A DNA stretch of 64,000 nucleotides, taken from the NCBI RefSeq assembly GCF_902809855.1, contig NZ_CADDWJ010000001.1, positions 1,302,001-1,366,000 of the forward strand. The letters are read 5' to 3'. The notes beneath the pieces were generated by a model, which saw only the letters and a list, made by a program, of their open reading frames with translations, had not been told where the DNA came from and made no database searches. Positions 56,222 to 64,000 of the stretch are shown piece after piece; position 1 is the stretch's first letter, and each line of letters opens with the position of its first letter. The stretch is from Acinetobacter sp. Marseille-Q1618 (lineage in GTDB: Bacteria > Pseudomonadota > Gammaproteobacteria > Pseudomonadales > Moraxellaceae). The translations under genes were made by a program, and so were the position numbers.

Positions 56222-56743
56222 ATGAAAATACAAGCAATGATTGGTGCGACTGTACTTGCAGCAACGATGATCACAAGTGCACATGCAGATAATGGCTCTC
56301 GTGTTGCCCTTTCTTCAGGTCTAGGCAGTGTCGTTGGTGCTGCGATTGGTAATCAAATGGGTGGCAGCACAGGTGCAATGATTGGTTCTGCAATTGGTGG
56401 CGCAGGTGGCGCAGCAGCATCAAGTAATCGCCGTGACCGTACAGGTGCTGCAATTGGTGGTGCATTAGGTGGTGCGGGTGGTTATACCGTAGGACGAAAT
56501 GTAGCAGGTTCTACAGGTGGTTATGTTGGTGCAGGTTTAGGTGCTGCTGGTGGTTCAACTTTAGGACGTAAAGTCAGTGAAGATCGTCGTTACGATGACC
56601 GTTATGATGGTCGATACAACGACCGATACGACCGCCGCTATGATGGTGGCTACCGTGGCAGTAACTACCGTTATAATGACCGTAACTATCGCCATGATAA
56701 TGGACGTCATTTAGGTCATTATAAAAATAAACATCGCCGTTAA
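56222..56743 (+). CDS. Exported glycine-zipper protein (copy 2), Arg/Tyr-rich tail
   Basis: This 173-residue paralogue of the previous gene has the same plan: a signal peptide (MKIQAMIGATVLAATMITSA, cleavage near AHA-DNG), then three glycine-zipper blocks that align closely with copy 1 (GSVVGAAIGNQMGGSTGAMIGSAIGGAGGAAAS and so on). Unlike copy 1 it has a long C-terminal tail of about 50 residues made of repeats of R/D/Y/G (DRRYDDRYDGRYNDRYD). The tail is followed by a His/Lys end. GAAGGAG lies 7 nt before ATG 56222, so the TTG six bases upstream is not used. The role is unknown; an envelope or stress function is plausible. Confidence 0.82.
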   Translation: MKIQAMIGATVLAATMITSAHADNGSRVALSSGLGSVVGAAIGNQMGGSTGAMIGSAIGGAGGAAASSNRRDRTGAAIGGALGGAGGYTVGRNVAGSTGGYVGAGLGAAGGSTLGRKVSEDRRYDDRYDGRYNDRYDRRYDGGYRGSNYRYNDRNYRHDNGRHLGHYKNKHRR

Positions 56744-56800
56744 TAGATTTTAAATACTCAGATAGAAAGTTTAAATTTTTAAAAGTTCTTTAAGTTTTCT

Positions 56801-56841
56801 CCTAGAAAGTTGGATCGCAAGCTGACTTTCTAGGTTTTTTT
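56801..56841 (+). terminator. Terminator of glycine-zipper gene 2
   Basis: CCTAGAAAGT / ACTTTCTAGG, a 10-bp stem with a 14-nt loop, is followed by TTTTTTT. Confidence 0.88.
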
Positions 56842-56893
56842 ATGCTAAAAATTTAATTCAGATTTAAATTTTAATGTTTGTAAGTATTTTTTA

Positions 56894-56913
56894 ATATCGA
56901 AATTTTTCGATAT
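56894..56913. promoter_or_regulatory. Palindromic operator 1 of the LLM oxidoreductase gene
   Basis: ATATCGAAA-TT-TTTCGATAT has perfect 9-bp arms. Its centre is 34 bp from that of the second palindrome, about three helical turns. Confidence 0.6.
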
Positions 56914-56926
56914 ACAGCGTTTTATT

Positions 56927-56948
56927 TATATCGTACTATTTCGATATA
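56927..56948. promoter_or_regulatory. Palindromic operator 2 of the LLM oxidoreductase gene
   Basis: TATATCG and CGATATA, 8 nt apart, share the ATATCG/CGATAT arms of operator 1. It ends 20 nt before the start codon, so a bound protein would probably block transcription or initiation. Confidence 0.6.
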
Positions 56949-56968
56949 TCCTATTTTTGAGTATAGCT

Positions 56969-57973
56969 ATGCGATCTTTACAAAATACCCAGTTTTCGAT
57001 TTTAGAATTAGCACCTGTACGTGAAGACCAAGATGTTGCATTTTCTTTAAAACACGTACTTGAACTCGCTCAGCATGCTGAAAAGTTGGGATACGATCGT
57101 TTGTGGCTTGCAGAACATCACAATATGGATGGTATCGCCAGTTCTGCTACCGCTGTCTTATTAGGTTATATTCTTGCCAATACACAGACGCTGAAAGTCG
57201 GTTCAGGTGGCATTATGCTCCCCAATCATGCACCTTTAGTGGTTGCTGAACAGTTTGGAACATTAGCAACACTTTATCCAAATCGAATAGAATTAGGTTT
57301 AGGTCGTGCGCCAGGCACTGACCAAGTAACCATGCGTGCTTTAAGACGGGGGCGTCAAGAAACTGAAGATCAATTTCCAAATGATGTTGTTGAAATTTTA
57401 CAATATTTTGATGATGCGCAACCAAACCAAAGAATTACAGCAACACCAGGACAAGGGACGCATGTACCTGTTTGGTTATTAGGTTCAAGTTTATTTAGTG
57501 CACAACTTGCTGCACGTTTGGGACTTCCCTACTCTTTTGCTTCTCATTTTGCACCGCGTATGTTGGGACAAGCGATTGAGTTGTACCGTGATAATTTCCA
57601 AGCATCGCAATATTTAGACAAACCTTATGTTTCAATGGGCGTGCCAACAGTTGTAGCACAAACAGATGCTGAAGCAGAATATCTTGCAAGCAGTGTATAT
57701 CAACGTATTCAAAGCCTTTTAACGGGACGCAGCATGAAATTAAAAGCACCCGTAGCAACGATGGAAGGACGTTGGACAGCTGCTGAAAAAATGGCAGTAC
57801 AAAATTTCTTAGCGATGGCGCAAATTGGCTCGCCAACTACTGTTAAACAAGGTTTAGATAATCTTTTGGCAAAATATGATGTAGATGAGTTTATTTTCAC
57901 TTGTGATATTTATGATACTGAAAAACGCTTGGAAAACTTTAGCTTATTAATGGATATTAAAAAATCATCATAA
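56969..57973 (+). CDS. Luciferase-like (LLM) flavin-dependent oxidoreductase
   Basis: The 334-residue TIM-barrel protein belongs to the bacterial luciferase-like monooxygenases, in the MsnO8-type subgroup. It starts [14 protein letters not shown] and has [28 protein letters not shown] [20 protein letters not shown]. It continues with [37 protein letters not shown] and [29 protein letters not shown]. It would use reduced FMN; the substrate is unknown. The start is ATG 56969, with TTG 56957 possible. Two palindromic sites precede it, suggesting tight repression by a regulator encoded elsewhere. Confidence 0.9.
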   Translation: MRSLQNTQFSILELAPVREDQDVAFSLKHVLELAQHAEKLGYDRLWLAEHHNMDGIASSATAVLLGYILANTQTLKVGSGGIMLPNHAPLVVAEQFGTLATLYPNRIELGLGRAPGTDQVTMRALRRGRQETEDQFPNDVVEILQYFDDAQPNQRITATPGQGTHVPVWLLGSSLFSAQLAARLGLPYSFASHFAPRMLGQAIELYRDNFQASQYLDKPYVSMGVPTVVAQTDAEAEYLASSVYQRIQSLLTGRSMKLKAPVATMEGRWTAAEKMAVQNFLAMAQIGSPTTVKQGLDNLLAKYDVDEFIFTCDIYDTEKRLENFSLLMDIKKSS

Positions 57974-58291
57974 GATACAAAAACTTGAGTATTAAGTAGC
58001 CATGACGTTTTGGCTATTTAATACCAATAATACTCTAAGACATTATTTTTAAACAATGATATAAAAATTTTAAATTTCTCATCATAACAAATTATTTTTA
58101 TAACAATTTGGATAATCCACACCAACAATCCTGTTAAAAAACGACATTTATTTCAAAAGCAAATGCATATGTACACATGAATAGGTATTTATCAAATCTG
58201 AGGATGCTCTTTTATTTGAAAATATTTGCCATACTTTTTGCTTTAGGCATAATGGAAGATATAAAACAGTAAGATTATAAGGAAAATAACA
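57974..58291. other. Intergenic region after the LLM oxidoreductase gene
   Basis: In this 318-bp stretch, ATTAAGTAGCCA (57991-58002) and TGGCTATTTAAT (58011-58022) form a 12-bp stem with one G-U pair. It may end the oxidoreductase transcript, though no T-run follows. The rest is AT-rich up to the next gene. Confidence 0.45.
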
Positions 58292-58777
58292 ATGAATCAA
58301 TTCATCAATAAACCTACGCCTGCCTTTATTGCTGCGAGTTGGGTTGCATTATTGGCAGGTGCGGCTGCCTATGCTGTAGGTTTATTCAATGCAGATATGT
58401 TATTGAATGAAAAAGGTTATTATTTAATTTTAATTTTATATGGGCTTTTTTCAGCCGTATCATTACAAAAAATTATTCGGGATCGGCTTGAGGGTGTACA
58501 CGTCACGCCAATTTATTTTGGCTTATGTTGGGCATCGGTCATTATTTGCATTGCACTTTTAGCTGTTGGTTTATGGAATGCAAATTTACTGTTAAGTGAA
58601 AAAGGCTTTTATATCATGGCTTTTTTACTAAGTTTATTTGGTGCTGTTGCAGTACAAAAAAATATTCGGGATTTAGAATACATTCGCAATAAATCAGCAC
58701 CAGAACTCACAACAAAAATTTTGGATGAAAATCATAAAGCAATTGAGTTGCAAAAAGATATTTATAAGGATGAATGA
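58292..58777 (+). CDS. YiaA/YiaB-family inner-membrane protein
   Basis: The 161-residue protein contains two copies of the two-helix YiaA/B domain: KPTPAFIAASWVALLAGAAAYAVGLFNADMLLNEKGYY and TPIYFGLCWASVIICIALLAVGLWNANLLLSEKGFY. Each is followed by a second hydrophobic helix and a QKxIRD motif. It should span the inner membrane four times with a charged cytoplasmic tail. Function is unknown in all members known to me. Single-gene unit with a strong terminator. Confidence 0.9.
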   Translation: MNQFINKPTPAFIAASWVALLAGAAAYAVGLFNADMLLNEKGYYLILILYGLFSAVSLQKIIRDRLEGVHVTPIYFGLCWASVIICIALLAVGLWNANLLLSEKGFYIMAFLLSLFGAVAVQKNIRDLEYIRNKSAPELTTKILDENHKAIELQKDIYKDE

Positions 58778-58806
58778 AAAAGAGGTGGATAAACCACCTC
58801 TTTTTC
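58776..58806. terminator. Bidirectional terminator after yiaA-like gene and pgaD
   Basis: AAAAAGAGGTGG / CCACCTCTTTTT, a 12-bp stem with a 5-nt loop, starts at the stop codon of the yiaA-like gene and serves pgaABCD on the other strand. Confidence 0.92.
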
Positions 58807-58825
58807 ATAAGTATCAATATATATA

Positions 58826-59305
58826 TTAAGCTTTTTTAAGCTCATAATTATATAAAACACCTTCATCATCATAATGAAGCACAATATTTTTAGATTTTTG
58901 AATTTTTAAGAGTTCCTCAGTACTAATTAAAAAATCCTCAGCTAAAGTTGAGTGTGTGACATTCAATACTTTTGGATTTTTTGCTGTTCGATATCGTAAC
59001 CAATTATAGCTTGCCCAAACAAGCAATGAAGCACAACACACGACAACGATTAAGGCTAACCAAGCAAAATTATAAATTTGCACACTAAAATGCTCTGCAA
59101 AAATATAACTTTGAATCAATTTACCCTGAAAAATCCAAAGTAACACAGTGAGTAAAGGCAAAAGTAAAACTGTCCACAAAGTCCAACCTATGGCCTGCAA
59201 AGTATAATGGGCTCCTTTATTTTTAACATATTGAGGTTGATCAATATATGCAGGAATATCAAGCTTAGACTCATCTGTTACAACATCTGAATGGAAACTA
59301 TTCAT
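58826..59305 (-). CDS. pgaD: PgaD, poly-GlcNAc synthase accessory subunit
   Basis: PgaD is the small membrane partner of the synthase PgaC; in E. coli the pair binds c-di-GMP and is activated by it. The 159-residue protein has two hydrophobic helices (TLWTVLLLPLLTVLLWIF and FAWLALIVVVCCASLLVWASY) and a charged C-terminal tail, the normal plan. The frame opens at 59344. ATG 59305 has GAGGAG 7 nt upstream and overlaps the pgaC stop by 4 nt (ATGA), so it is the start. Identification rests mainly on position and plan, as PgaD sequences vary widely. Confidence 0.9.
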   Translation of the reverse strand: MNSFHSDVVTDESKLDIPAYIDQPQYVKNKGAHYTLQAIGWTLWTVLLLPLLTVLLWIFQGKLIQSYIFAEHFSVQIYNFAWLALIVVVCCASLLVWASYNWLRYRTAKNPKVLNVTHSTLAEDFLISTEELLKIQKSKNIVLHYDDEGVLYNYELKKA

Positions 59306-60546
59306 ACATCTTCTCCTCTGAAACCTCGATCTGGGCTTACCCATCTCGCTCTTTTTTTACGTGCAAACAATGCCTTTGGAACTGCAACAATTGTAGTCGC
59401 TGCACCCAAAAGCCAGAAAAATAGTGGATACCAAATCACCCAAAAATAATTTCTAAAAAAACGTTGATCGTCATAACGTTTATCTATACATAGACTGATA
59501 AAAAACTGAATTAGACAGGTAATAGCAAGAATGACGCCATACCATTGTGGAAATAAAGATTTTATGTACCACTCAGCAGGCAAGGGTACAAATAACCCTA
59601 CAAAAAATAGGACAATAATCAATAAAATTACATAAGCCCAAATCATACTGATCATGGACTCCAATGCCACAGGCCACATTTTTAAGGCACTTAATTTAAA
59701 TAGCTTTGGAATGTAAGTACGTAAAACCTCAACTCCACCTTGCGCCCAACGTAATCGTTGTTTCCATAGACCAGACAAAGTTTCAGGCATATAGATATAA
59801 CAAAGTGCATTAGGCACATAATGGATATCCCATTTTGCCAATTGAATTTTCCATGAAATATCAATATCTTCTGTAATTTTATCATCAGACCAAAAGCCAA
59901 CTTGCTCTAAAGCTGTTTTACGAAAACCTGCGATCACACCCGAAACGGTAAAAATACGCCCATAAGTTCTTTGGGCACGTTTAATCAACCCGATAATAGA
60001 TGAAAATTCACCGACCTGTAGTTTCCCTAAGATACTTGAACGATTAATAATGCGTGGATTTCCAGTCACCGCACCAACACGATTAAAATTGGTTAAATGA
60101 TGCATCATCCAAATTGCGGCATGAGGATGTAATAAAGCATCGCCATCTATACAAATTAAATATTCATATTGACTCACCATCATGCCAGAACGCAAAGCAA
60201 ATGCTTTCCCTTGATTTTCAGCCAGATGCACAACCCTTAAACTTGGATACTGTTTTGCTAATTCATCTAGAATTTCTGCGGTACGATCCGAACTTCCATC
60301 ATTGACTGCTATTACTTCAAATTTTGGATATTGTGTCTGTAAAGCATAACGAATAGTTTCTCTAACCTGTGCTTCTTCGTTAAAGCATGGAATGATAATA
60401 CTGCACCCTTGCTGAGAAATTTCAGGTAATTGATTTTGCTTATATTCTCTCTTAAAGAAAAACCATACTCCACCGATCATCCATGTCCATGCCATAACCA
60501 ATGGATATAAAAAAGCAAAAAGGAACAAAAGCTCGACTGTGGTCAT
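59302..60546 (-). CDS. pgaC: PgaC, poly-beta-1,6-N-acetylglucosamine synthase
   Basis: This inner-membrane family-2 glycosyltransferase polymerises UDP-GlcNAc to biofilm PNAG. The GT2 motifs are VIAVNDGSSDRTAEI, the DxD-like CIDGDALLHP, TEDIDISWKIQ and QRLRWAQGG (Q-x-x-R-W). An N-terminal helix and a C-terminal group of membrane helices are present. Length of 414 residues is standard. It overlaps both pgaB (upstream) and pgaD (downstream) by 4 nt, so the operon is translationally coupled. c-di-GMP control is known for E. coli PgaCD; whether it holds here is unknown. Confidence 0.97.
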   Translation of the reverse strand: MTTVELLFLFAFLYPLVMAWTWMIGGVWFFFKREYKQNQLPEISQQGCSIIIPCFNEEAQVRETIRYALQTQYPKFEVIAVNDGSSDRTAEILDELAKQYPSLRVVHLAENQGKAFALRSGMMVSQYEYLICIDGDALLHPHAAIWMMHHLTNFNRVGAVTGNPRIINRSSILGKLQVGEFSSIIGLIKRAQRTYGRIFTVSGVIAGFRKTALEQVGFWSDDKITEDIDISWKIQLAKWDIHYVPNALCYIYMPETLSGLWKQRLRWAQGGVEVLRTYIPKLFKLSALKMWPVALESMISMIWAYVILLIIVLFFVGLFVPLPAEWYIKSLFPQWYGVILAITCLIQFFISLCIDKRYDDQRFFRNYFWVIWYPLFFWLLGAATTIVAVPKALFARKKRARWVSPDRGFRGEDV

Positions 60547-62396
60547 GGCGATTTCCCCTCTGTTTTAGAAATAAAGGGATTTCGATACGTTAAAGGACTT
60601 TGATTTAAGCTTAATGGTGTGTATAAAAACTCTTGAACCAATTCCGCATTAACAGTGTTATATCGGTTGATTGCCAATTTTTGTACGCCCAAACGTTGTA
60701 GTGCTAAAAAATTAGCTTGAATACGTTTCCAGTCTTGCGCAGTTCGCGCAGAATCTACAGAGAGCGTGACCCAAATTTGTGCTTTTTGCTCAGTACTGAA
60801 TGATTCGATTTGCTTTAAAAAGTCCTTAAATTGCTGTTCTTGTTGCAGGCTATCTATTTCAAAATTGAATAATTTTACTTGATCCTTAAATTGATTAAAA
60901 AATGCGAACAATGTGCCTTTTTCTATCGCAGCAAGCTGGACTTGCAAAGACAATTTAAAGGGATTACTGATATTTGAATATCGTTTTGAACTGTTATTGA
61001 TCTCTTGCAAAGTGTGTTTAACCTGCTGTTGCTGATCTATACACTTTTGTTCTTGTACTGTTTGAAAAGCACATTGCAAATATGAATCTGTTTTTAAAAC
61101 GATTCCATCTAAACTAGTATTATTTTTAAATAACTGCTGCGATAAGTTTGCGACAAGTTGGGGTTGTTGCTGCTCTAATGAATATGGTAACTGCACATAA
61201 ATTTGGTTAAAAATACGAGTCTTTGCTTGCCATAAAGTCCGATTTAACACATCAGATTTCACAGGCAAATATGTATTTGGAAAATACGTATGATCATAGA
61301 TGCCATCTTTATCTTGATCACTTACTGCATTCAAAACCAACACATTACTTTTTAGGGCACTGGTCAAATCTAACACTTGACCAAGTTGCTGGTCTGCTTG
61401 ACGATAATCTTGTGAAAACTCTCCCAAATCAAAAGTTAAACCACGCATAGGCGCATAACGAACAAAGTTTTGATAATGGATAGAATCTGTCATTTGCTCA
61501 TACAAGTCTTCAGAACTAGGATTATTCACAGCTAAACCACGCTGAAAAGTACCATCATGAATACGATTTACCGCATCTGTCCCCAGACTAAAAGACAAAG
61601 GAAAACTTGCTTTTTGTGCTAATTTTTCTGCTTCTACATTGACAGCGCCGTAGGGCCAAATGATGGCAACTGGAGAAATACCAACCTCTTTACGCAAGAT
61701 TTCATGAGATTGCTTTAAATCTTGGACTATACGTTGTTCATATTCTTGTTGTGTTTCATAACGTTTTAATGTTGCAGAATATAGTCGTGTAATTGCTGCT
61801 GGTTGTTGATTATTTTGAGGATTGGCTAAAATTCCTTGATGTAAATCATGTGAATGACTTGCAAACTCTACCCAGCCAGAGCGCTGCATTTCTCGAACTT
61901 GCGCCCAAGTCATTTCATTACCTTGTCCATAAGCTTCATAAATGGCTTTGGTATTTCCATTCATCCAACTCGTCACCAAAGCAAAAACTACTGGAATTTG
62001 ATATTCTTTTGCTAAAGGAAAAACCCGACTATAATGACTGAGTGCACCATCATCGAAACTAATCAAAACCGCATTTCGAGGTAAAGCTGTACCTTTCTGT
62101 CGAGCCTCTGTAATTTGTTTTAAACTTACAGGATTCCAATCTGAACGTTTTAGCCATTCAAAAAACTGTACTAGGTTTTGTGTGCTAATTGCATAAGGAT
62201 CACGATCACCTGCTTTAAGTACATCATCACGCACATCATGAAAAGTTAAGCTAACAAAACGTTGCTGATCAAATAAAACTTTTTTCTCAGGTTCAAGTGC
62301 CAAATCTTTGACTGTCGTTTCTGCCAAAGCATGTGTAGAAACAATAACCAAGCCACTGATGAATATAGATTTTGAAAGTTGATTTATATATTTCAT
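60543..62396 (-). CDS. pgaB: PgaB, poly-GlcNAc N-deacetylase
   Basis: PgaB removes some acetyl groups from PNAG in the periplasm so that PgaA can export it. The N-terminal carbohydrate-esterase-4 domain has FVSLTFHDVRDDV, the metal Asp in LISFDDGALSHY and the two metal His in FASHSHDLHQG. A C-terminal domain of about 300 residues (from LTFDLGEFSQDYR) matches the PNAG-binding/hydrolase part. E. coli PgaB is a lipoprotein. Here the signal peptide (MKYINQLSKSIFISGLVIVS, end HALA-ET) has no lipobox Cys, so the protein should be soluble. 617 residues. Overlaps pgaA by 1 nt (TAATG). Confidence 0.96.
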   Translation of the reverse strand: MKYINQLSKSIFISGLVIVSTHALAETTVKDLALEPEKKVLFDQQRFVSLTFHDVRDDVLKAGDRDPYAISTQNLVQFFEWLKRSDWNPVSLKQITEARQKGTALPRNAVLISFDDGALSHYSRVFPLAKEYQIPVVFALVTSWMNGNTKAIYEAYGQGNEMTWAQVREMQRSGWVEFASHSHDLHQGILANPQNNQQPAAITRLYSATLKRYETQQEYEQRIVQDLKQSHEILRKEVGISPVAIIWPYGAVNVEAEKLAQKASFPLSFSLGTDAVNRIHDGTFQRGLAVNNPSSEDLYEQMTDSIHYQNFVRYAPMRGLTFDLGEFSQDYRQADQQLGQVLDLTSALKSNVLVLNAVSDQDKDGIYDHTYFPNTYLPVKSDVLNRTLWQAKTRIFNQIYVQLPYSLEQQQPQLVANLSQQLFKNNTSLDGIVLKTDSYLQCAFQTVQEQKCIDQQQQVKHTLQEINNSSKRYSNISNPFKLSLQVQLAAIEKGTLFAFFNQFKDQVKLFNFEIDSLQQEQQFKDFLKQIESFSTEQKAQIWVTLSVDSARTAQDWKRIQANFLALQRLGVQKLAINRYNTVNAELVQEFLYTPLSLNQSPLTYRNPFISKTEGKSP

Positions 62397-64000
62397 TAGA
62401 AGCGTCCCTCAAAACCTAAATTGCCGTACATTTGATTTTCATATTCTCCATCGTAAACATGCATGCCATAGCCAATGCCATAACGTAGTAACCATGTTCT
62501 CGATAACTTCCATAAATGTTGATATTGCAGATCAGCGATTGGCTTGGTATCGAAGTTTTGTTGTTGATAAAATCCAACACCTAGACCAAAACGTTGGGTA
62601 AAGGAACGTTCATACTCACGCCAAGTTAGCCACTCATGGGTTAGACTTAAACCAAAACTTGAACTTTGCTTTGGACTAAAATAAGACACATTATTTAAGC
62701 TATTTTTCCCGTAATAAGCATTGATTCCTGCAGTTGTTGTCTGATGTGGACTTAAAAAAATACGCTGCGAATAATCTGCTGAAAATTCTTGTCTTAAGTT
62801 TCCATCATCGATATCCGTCACGGTGTATCCAAAACCTGCTTGACGTGACTCATTTTCTTTCCAGCGAATACCACCACCCAAAGCATAGCCTTCATGACCA
62901 AGCTCAATTGCTTGTAAAGGTATATCGGCTTGGCTATTGGCATTTAAATAATATTGCCAATGATCATTGAGCTGATGTGTCCACTCTGCTTCTAAACCTT
63001 GGCGATCAGCATCATCGTTTTGTGAAGCAGTCAGTGTTAAAGATTTTCTTTGGTCTTGCCATTGCAAGCCAACACCATAACGTTGTTGCTCTAAGTTACC
63101 TTGACGAAACTTCCCCCAAATATCTCGATGCTCAACAAATGCCCGATAGTTATCTGAAAACCAAGGAGAATATAAAGTTGTTGTTAGCTCACGATCTTTA
63201 GAACCTTTTAAACCTTCAGAAATATTATTTTGGTCTGAGCGGCTACGAGAAAAACGACTACTATGTTGAATCGTTGCTCGATCTCTATCCGCTAATTCTT
63301 TGCGACTTTTAACAATACTGGTATCTTCTGGATAATCCTGTGCCAATTGATCAGTTTGCGCTCTCCAAGCTTGGATATCACCTAGTGCTTGTGCATTTTG
63401 CATCAGATTAATTTTGGTAGTTTTAGAAACAGGCATCAAACCATTTAATCTTGCTAAAGTTTGTTGTGCTTGTTCAGGCTTATCACGCCAACGCTGAATA
63501 CGAGCAAGCTGATTTAAACCATCATCTGTATTTGAAGTTTTATTTACCAAACCTTCAAAATACGGCTCAGCAATGTCTAAACGATTACTGTACGCCCAAT
63601 TCAAACCACGCAAACCAATATATTGAGACCGATCCGTATGAACAGACTTATCAACCCCTTTGGCTTGACTGTATTGGAATGTCGGCAATAAATGATCAAT
63701 CTCATGAATTAGCTGATTGGCTTGATCATATTTTTCCTGCTCTAAAAGTGAATAATAAAATGCACTATAAACAGACATATCAGAATAATTTTTTTCAGTA
63801 ACTAAGGTTCGATATAATTGCTCTGCTTCTTTCGCTTGACGTTCTGCAAGATAAGCATCAGCTATAGCTTGTCGCACATACGCTGGCATGGATGTCACTG
63901 TGGGTAATTGCACTTGCGCTAAAATATCTAATACTTGCTTTGATTTTCCTCTATAACTCAAAGCATATAGATAGTCATAATAAAAGCGATTAAAGAATGG
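62396..64000 (-). CDS. pgaA: PgaA, poly-GlcNAc export porin (5' end beyond the window)
   Basis: PgaA is the outer-membrane protein through which PNAG leaves the cell. The frame runs without a stop to the right edge (the codons before 63961 read PFFNRFYYDYLYA), so the N-terminal signal and first TPR repeats are missing. The visible part has TPR helices (to about 63300; QAIADAYLAERQAKEAEQLYRTL and similar), then a C-terminal 16-strand-type beta-barrel of about 300 residues. The barrel has alternating aromatic strands and ends in EGRF with a terminal Phe, as outer-membrane proteins do. First gene of pgaABCD. Confidence 0.94.
   Translation of the reverse strand, partial: PFFNRFYYDYLYALSYRGKSKQVLDILAQVQLPTVTSMPAYVRQAIADAYLAERQAKEAEQLYRTLVTEKNYSDMSVYSAFYYSLLEQEKYDQANQLIHEIDHLLPTFQYSQAKGVDKSVHTDRSQYIGLRGLNWAYSNRLDIAEPYFEGLVNKTSNTDDGLNQLARIQRWRDKPEQAQQTLARLNGLMPVSKTTKINLMQNAQALGDIQAWRAQTDQLAQDYPEDTSIVKSRKELADRDRATIQHSSRFSRSRSDQNNISEGLKGSKDRELTTTLYSPWFSDNYRAFVEHRDIWGKFRQGNLEQQRYGVGLQWQDQRKSLTLTASQNDDADRQGLEAEWTHQLNDHWQYYLNANSQADIPLQAIELGHEGYALGGGIRWKENESRQAGFGYTVTDIDDGNLRQEFSADYSQRIFLSPHQTTTAGINAYYGKNSLNNVSYFSPKQSSSFGLSLTHEWLTWREYERSFTQRFGLGVGFYQQQNFDTKPIADLQYQHLWKLSRTWLLRYGIGYGMHVYDGEYENQMYGNLGFEGRF

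Noticed and set aside
55500..56465. Gln/His-rich minus-strand frames opposite the glycine-zipper genes
   Set aside because: They are the complement of Gly/Ala codon runs and have repetitive, non-protein-like composition.
1..64000. CRISPR arrays, IS elements, prophage, tRNA or rRNA genes
   Set aside because: No regularly spaced repeats, transposase or phage genes, or cloverleaf/rRNA sequence were seen on either strand.

Overview
The window reads as a core chromosomal segment of an Acinetobacter-type gammaproteobacterium (Moraxellaceae). The DNA is AT-rich by eye. Gene content supports this: trpGDC without trpE, a Vfr/Crp-like regulator, a pst phosphate operon with enlarged permeases, pgaABCD, cstA with its small partner, and a FimX-like protein behind epmB. 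Species is not decided. I see no rRNA, tRNA, IS element, prophage or CRISPR array. Both strands carry genes in short operons, and most convergent junctions hold hairpin terminators.

Layout. 1-5 kb: a possible decayed repeat, a GNAT acetyltransferase, three small unrecognised genes, xerC and glnA. 5-7 kb: a small MglA/COG2229-like GTPase behind a gene for an unrecognised 314-residue partner. 7.6-10 kb: trpG-trpD-trpC. 10-18 kb: a hypothetical gene, an Smr protein, folE, a cupin, rhlB, a cold-shock gene with a long leader, a TusA-like protein, rpoH (sigma-32), a DUF423 membrane protein, thiS-thiG and an exported protein. 18-23 kb: glutathione transferase, ybdD-like gene, cstA and efp.

23-35 kb: epmB (activates EF-P) runs into two signalling genes, one for a PilZ protein and one for a degenerate REC-PAS-GGDEF-EAL (FimX-like) protein. 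Then come rpmE, a BASS-like transporter, gloA, an AmpG-like permease with a roughly 200-residue inserted domain, and a Lon-family protease with a lysine tail. 35-40 kb: pstS-pstC-pstA-pstB behind three in-phase Pho half-boxes. 40-45 kb: clpB with a near-consensus sigma-32 promoter (its sigma factor is encoded at 15 kb), then serine acetyltransferase.

45-55 kb: rhodanese, LytM-type peptidase, OsmC, Crp/Vfr, aldo/keto reductase, an acyl-CoA dehydrogenase/SDR pair with a divergent AraC regulator, a small hypothetical gene, and prfA-prmC. 55-64 kb: two tandem paralogous glycine-zipper proteins, a luciferase-like flavin oxidoreductase behind two 20-bp palindromes, a YiaA-like membrane protein, and pgaABCD on the minus strand, with pgaA cut by the right edge.

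Most of the window is housekeeping. The parts least explained by known biology are the GTPase/partner pair (5.4-6.9 kb), the PilZ protein with separated c-di-GMP motifs next to the FimX-like protein (24-28 kb), the domain insertion in the AmpG-like permease (30.4-31.0 kb) and the twin palindromes at 56.9 kb. Many start codons were moved inward from the longest reading frame because a Shine-Dalgarno match favours the inner start; each case is noted.
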